Origin: Tigheibacillus jepli
GTDB taxonomy: Bacteria > Bacillota > Bacilli > Bacillales > Amphibacillaceae
Reading direction: 5' to 3'
Assembly (NCBI RefSeq): GCF_030732005.1
Contig: NZ_JAROCA010000094.1
Location: 1 to 7,917 of the forward strand
DNA: 7,917 bases
Shown: positions 6,127-7,917 of the stretch, piece by piece
Position numbering within the stretch: the first letter of the stretch is position 1
How the letters are laid out: the number at the start of each line of letters is the position of its first letter
Notes under the pieces: model-generated
What the model was told of the DNA's origin: nothing
The model's database searches: none
The model's input: only the letters and a program-made list of their open reading frames with translations
Position numbers and translations under genes: made by a program

Positions 6127-6173
6127 GGTATGATCCTAGAATCTTTTAGTCACTTCACCCTTCAGATCATACC
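6127..6173. repeat. 9-base inverted repeat downstream of the second oxidase
   Basis: GGTATGATC (6127-6135) and GATCATACC (6165-6173) are perfectly complementary with 29 bases between. On the minus strand the hairpin lies about 50 bases after the oxidase stop codon and is followed by AAAAGAGG rather than T residues. It may stabilise the 3' end or terminate transcription weakly, but it lacks a standard terminator's T-tract. Confidence 0.4.
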
Positions 6174-6225
6174 CTATTGGGGCAGTGCAGGGCACTTTGA
6201 GTTTACTCTTTATATAGATTGAAGT

Positions 6226-7776
6226 TTATTCTACCTTCACCTGCCCCATCATGCCGTTGTCTTCATGTTCAAGAATATGACAATGGAACATATACACACC
6301 CTTATGATCAAATTGTACGGCTATTTTAACTGTCTCATCTGGGTCTACAGAAATAGTATCTTTCCACCCTCGTTCATTTTTCGGTGGCTCTTCTCCATTT
6401 CTGGAAATTATTTTAAATTGAGCCCCGTGAATGTGGAATGGATGGATCATTCCCCCCATTTCATCGGGTTTATTGTAAATTTCCCATACTTCTGTTTCCC
6501 CTTGTTTTTGTGTGAAATCAATTCTTTCCGGATCAAATTTCTTTCCGTTTATCGTGACTTTATCCATCATTCCAAAGAGTTCCACCTTTTTTGTAACCGG
6601 TAGGTCCATTTCTTCATCTGTTATTGAAAAATCATTCATCTCCTCAGGAATGTCGCTGTCCTCTCTACTTTGACCAGAAACCTCGAACGGTAAAAGGGTC
6701 GATCCATCCTCCTCATTTATTAACGCCAATTCGTCTTCTGTATTAAGCTTTGAAAAATCAATAACGATTTCTGCCCGTTCAGATGGTGTCAGTGTAATTT
6801 CCTTCATTGTCACTGGCTCATTCAAGAGACCTCCACCCGTTGCAATTTGCTCAAACGAATCTCCTGTATTCAATTTAAAAGTAAAGTTTCTCGCATTGGA
6901 TCCATTTAATAAACGAAGACGAACCTTTTCTTTCTTGACAGTCAATTTCGGATTCAACGTCCCATTGATCAGTAACGTATCACCGATTGTTCCATCCTCA
7001 TTCATTGCAGCATTGTAATTCAATTGTTTCTTTTCATCAAATGTTTTATCTTGAAAAATCAAGGGTATATCATTCTGCCCATACTTGTTTGGTAAATCAA
7101 GACTTTTCGAATTGTCATCTTCAATATAGATCAACCCTGCAAGTCCATTGTATACCTGTTCAGACGTTTTTCCATCTGGATGGGGATGGAACCATAGCGT
7201 TGCTGCCTCCTGTGTCACTTTGAATTCAACCAACTTTTCTTCTCCCGGTTCTATAATACCATGTGGACCACCATCTGCATCCCCTGCAACTTCCAGTCCG
7301 TGCCAATGAAAAGTTGTATCCTCATCAAGCTCATTTATCAATTTAATTTTCACCTTATCACCTTTATTAAAACGAAGCACCGGTCCTAAAAATGATCCGT
7401 TGTATCCATAGGTCTTGGTTTTCGTACCGTCAAATATTTCAGTCTCTCCTTTTTTTGCTCGAACAGTGTATGCAACTTCTTCTTTACTATCGCTTTCAAG
7501 CACGGGAGGCATTTTCAATTCATTTTCCCCTGTTGAATCGTTTAAACTTACCACCTCATCATGATCCATATGACCTTCCATGTCATCATTCATTTTTGAA
7601 TGATCCATTCCTTCTTCCATGGAATCAGAGTCTTCTTCGTTCTTGTCCATATTTTTACTTGATTCTTCCGTATCCGCGTTTTCTTCAGATGTCTTTTCAT
7701 CACTCCCTGCACAAGCCGATAAAACAAGTGCTGACAATAAAAAAATAAAACCTATTATTAGTATTTTTCTTTTCAT
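6226..7776 (-). CDS. Lipoprotein multicopper oxidase with Met/His-rich linker
   Basis: A 516-residue multicopper oxidase exported as a lipoprotein: basic start MKRK, hydrophobic core, lipobox LSAC with C22. Residues 23-75 are acidic and low-complexity, containing GMDHSKMNDDMEGHMDHDE, a His/Met cluster like the copper-binding stretches of CopA/CueO-type proteins. Three cupredoxin domains follow. The ligands are H157 and H159 (HWH), H197 and H199 (HPH), H445, H448 and H450 (HPFHIH), and H498, C499, H500, H504 and M509 (HCHILEHEDNGM), so both copper centres look complete. The likely reaction is Cu(I) oxidation coupled to O2 reduction outside the cell. The ATG at 7776 is chosen over a TTG at 7782, because GGGGG at 7786-7790 is nine bases from the ATG but only three from the TTG. 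It is clearly a paralogue of the oxidase at 3772-5244, sharing landmarks such as NGLAGL, LLNGSNA and ERAEI. It has its own promoter, so it appears to be a single-gene unit. Confidence 0.93.
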   Translation of the reverse strand: MKRKILIIGFIFLLSALVLSACAGSDEKTSEENADTEESSKNMDKNEEDSDSMEEGMDHSKMNDDMEGHMDHDEVVSLNDSTGENELKMPPVLESDSKEEVAYTVRAKKGETEIFDGTKTKTYGYNGSFLGPVLRFNKGDKVKIKLINELDEDTTFHWHGLEVAGDADGGPHGIIEPGEEKLVEFKVTQEAATLWFHPHPDGKTSEQVYNGLAGLIYIEDDNSKSLDLPNKYGQNDIPLIFQDKTFDEKKQLNYNAAMNEDGTIGDTLLINGTLNPKLTVKKEKVRLRLLNGSNARNFTFKLNTGDSFEQIATGGGLLNEPVTMKEITLTPSERAEIVIDFSKLNTEDELALINEEDGSTLLPFEVSGQSREDSDIPEEMNDFSITDEEMDLPVTKKVELFGMMDKVTINGKKFDPERIDFTQKQGETEVWEIYNKPDEMGGMIHPFHIHGAQFKIISRNGEEPPKNERGWKDTISVDPDETVKIAVQFDHKGVYMFHCHILEHEDNGMMGQVKVE

Positions 7777-7785
7777 AAACAATAG

Positions 7786-7790
7786 CCCCC
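7786..7790 (-). promoter_or_regulatory. Ribosome binding site fixing the start of the second oxidase
   Basis: GGGGG on the minus strand lies nine bases before ATG 7776 and only three before the alternative TTG 7782. The ATG also gives the usual MKRK lipoprotein start. The site is an imperfect match to AGGAGG. Confidence 0.55.
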
Positions 7791-7792
7791 AT

Positions 7793-7849
7793 AAAGCTTA
7801 TTAATTAGTCTCCTATAGCCAAGTGTCAACAGCGTACATAATAAGCTTT
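7793..7849. repeat. 11-base inverted repeat bracketing the second oxidase promoter
   Basis: AAAGCTTATTA (7793-7803) is the perfect inverse of TAATAAGCTTT (7839-7849), with 35 bases between. The arms enclose the TTGACA-type promoter: one lies on the -10/start side and the other upstream of -35. This layout could be a pair of operator half-sites or a looped operator. It is not the recognised CsoR or CueR pattern. Confidence 0.5.
7802..7829 (-). promoter_or_regulatory. Sigma-A-type promoter of the second oxidase
   Basis: On the minus strand a perfect TTGACA (7824-7829) is followed after 16 bases by TAATTA (7802-7807). The -35 is consensus and the -10 is weak, which would suit an activated promoter. 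A 19-base spacing to TTAATA, as in MerR-family (CueR-like) promoters, is a second reading, but no clear dyad lies within that spacer. Confidence 0.5.
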
Positions 7850-7880
7850 TTGCGATGTACCCATTTTCTTTTTCTGCTTA

Positions 7881-7908
7881 AAAATAAAAAGCGGGTGTCA
7901 TCGTCCGC
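7881..7908 (-). terminator. Probable terminator of a minus-strand gene beyond the window
   Basis: On the minus strand GCGG (7905-7908) pairs with CCGC (7891-7894) across a 10-base loop, followed directly by TTTTTATTTTT. The stem is short but GC-only and has a strong T-tract. It would end a gene that starts to the right of the window and insulate the second oxidase from read-through. Confidence 0.5.
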
Positions 7909-7917
7909 AAAGCCTAA

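Noticed and set aside
7392..7748. Open frame of 118 residues on the plus strand opposite the second oxidase
   Set aside because: It is the antisense of the acidic low-complexity linker of the oxidase and shows no recognisable domain or ribosome binding site.
7783..7917. Minus-strand open frame running in from the right edge to a stop near the second oxidase promoter
   Set aside because: The same stretch holds a GC-stem and T-tract terminator and a consensus TTGACA box, and the translated residues look random, so a coding tail is unlikely.
1..7917. CRISPR array, tRNA or rRNA genes
   Set aside because: No regularly spaced direct repeats and no tRNA-like cloverleaf or rRNA sequence were seen on either strand.

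Overview
This window reads as a chromosomal or plasmid segment of a low-GC, spore-forming Firmicute, most likely a member of the Bacillaceae. The evidence is AT-rich sequence with strong AGGAGG-type ribosome binding sites, lipoproteins with Bacillus-style lipoboxes, a YdhK-family protein, a YhjQ/Csp-type cysteine-rich protein, and a structured interspersed repeat of a kind I recall from Bacillus, Oceanobacillus and Virgibacillus genomes. Genus-level placement is inference.

Almost every recognisable gene concerns copper, mostly outside the membrane. From left to right: a decayed IS21-type transposase N-terminus (about 55-205); a membrane protein with about six Met/Gly-rich helices fused to an extracellular type-1-copper cupredoxin domain (432-1325, +); a convergent, cysteine-packed four-helix-bundle copper storage protein (1470-1814, -); a YdhK-family lipoprotein with two DUF1541-type repeats (1970-2587, +); a frameshifted unidentified gene remnant (about 2626-2952, -); a lipid-anchored CueP-type copper-binding protein (3013-3543, -); a membrane-anchored multicopper oxidase (3772-5244, -) preceded by a 45-residue Gly/Met-rich membrane peptide (5301-5438, -); a 72-residue Met-rich coiled-coil protein (5688-5906, +) behind a sigma-K-like promoter; a foldable interspersed repeat (5942-6063); and a second multicopper oxidase, this one a lipoprotein with a Met/His-rich linker (6226-7776, -). 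The right edge carries a probable terminator for a gene outside the window.

A reasonable working model, which is inference, is that the cupredoxin, YdhK-like and CueP-like proteins bind copper at the outer face of the membrane, the two oxidases convert Cu(I) to the less toxic Cu(II), and the Csp-like protein buffers Cu(I) in the cytosol. No CopA-type ATPase, CopZ chaperone, CsoR, CueR or two-component regulator is present here, and I found no convincing CsoR or CueR operator. Genes are mostly single units on alternating strands, with only the small membrane peptide and the first oxidase looking like an operon. This patchwork, with the transposase remnant and decayed gene, suggests an accessory metal-resistance island assembled piecemeal.
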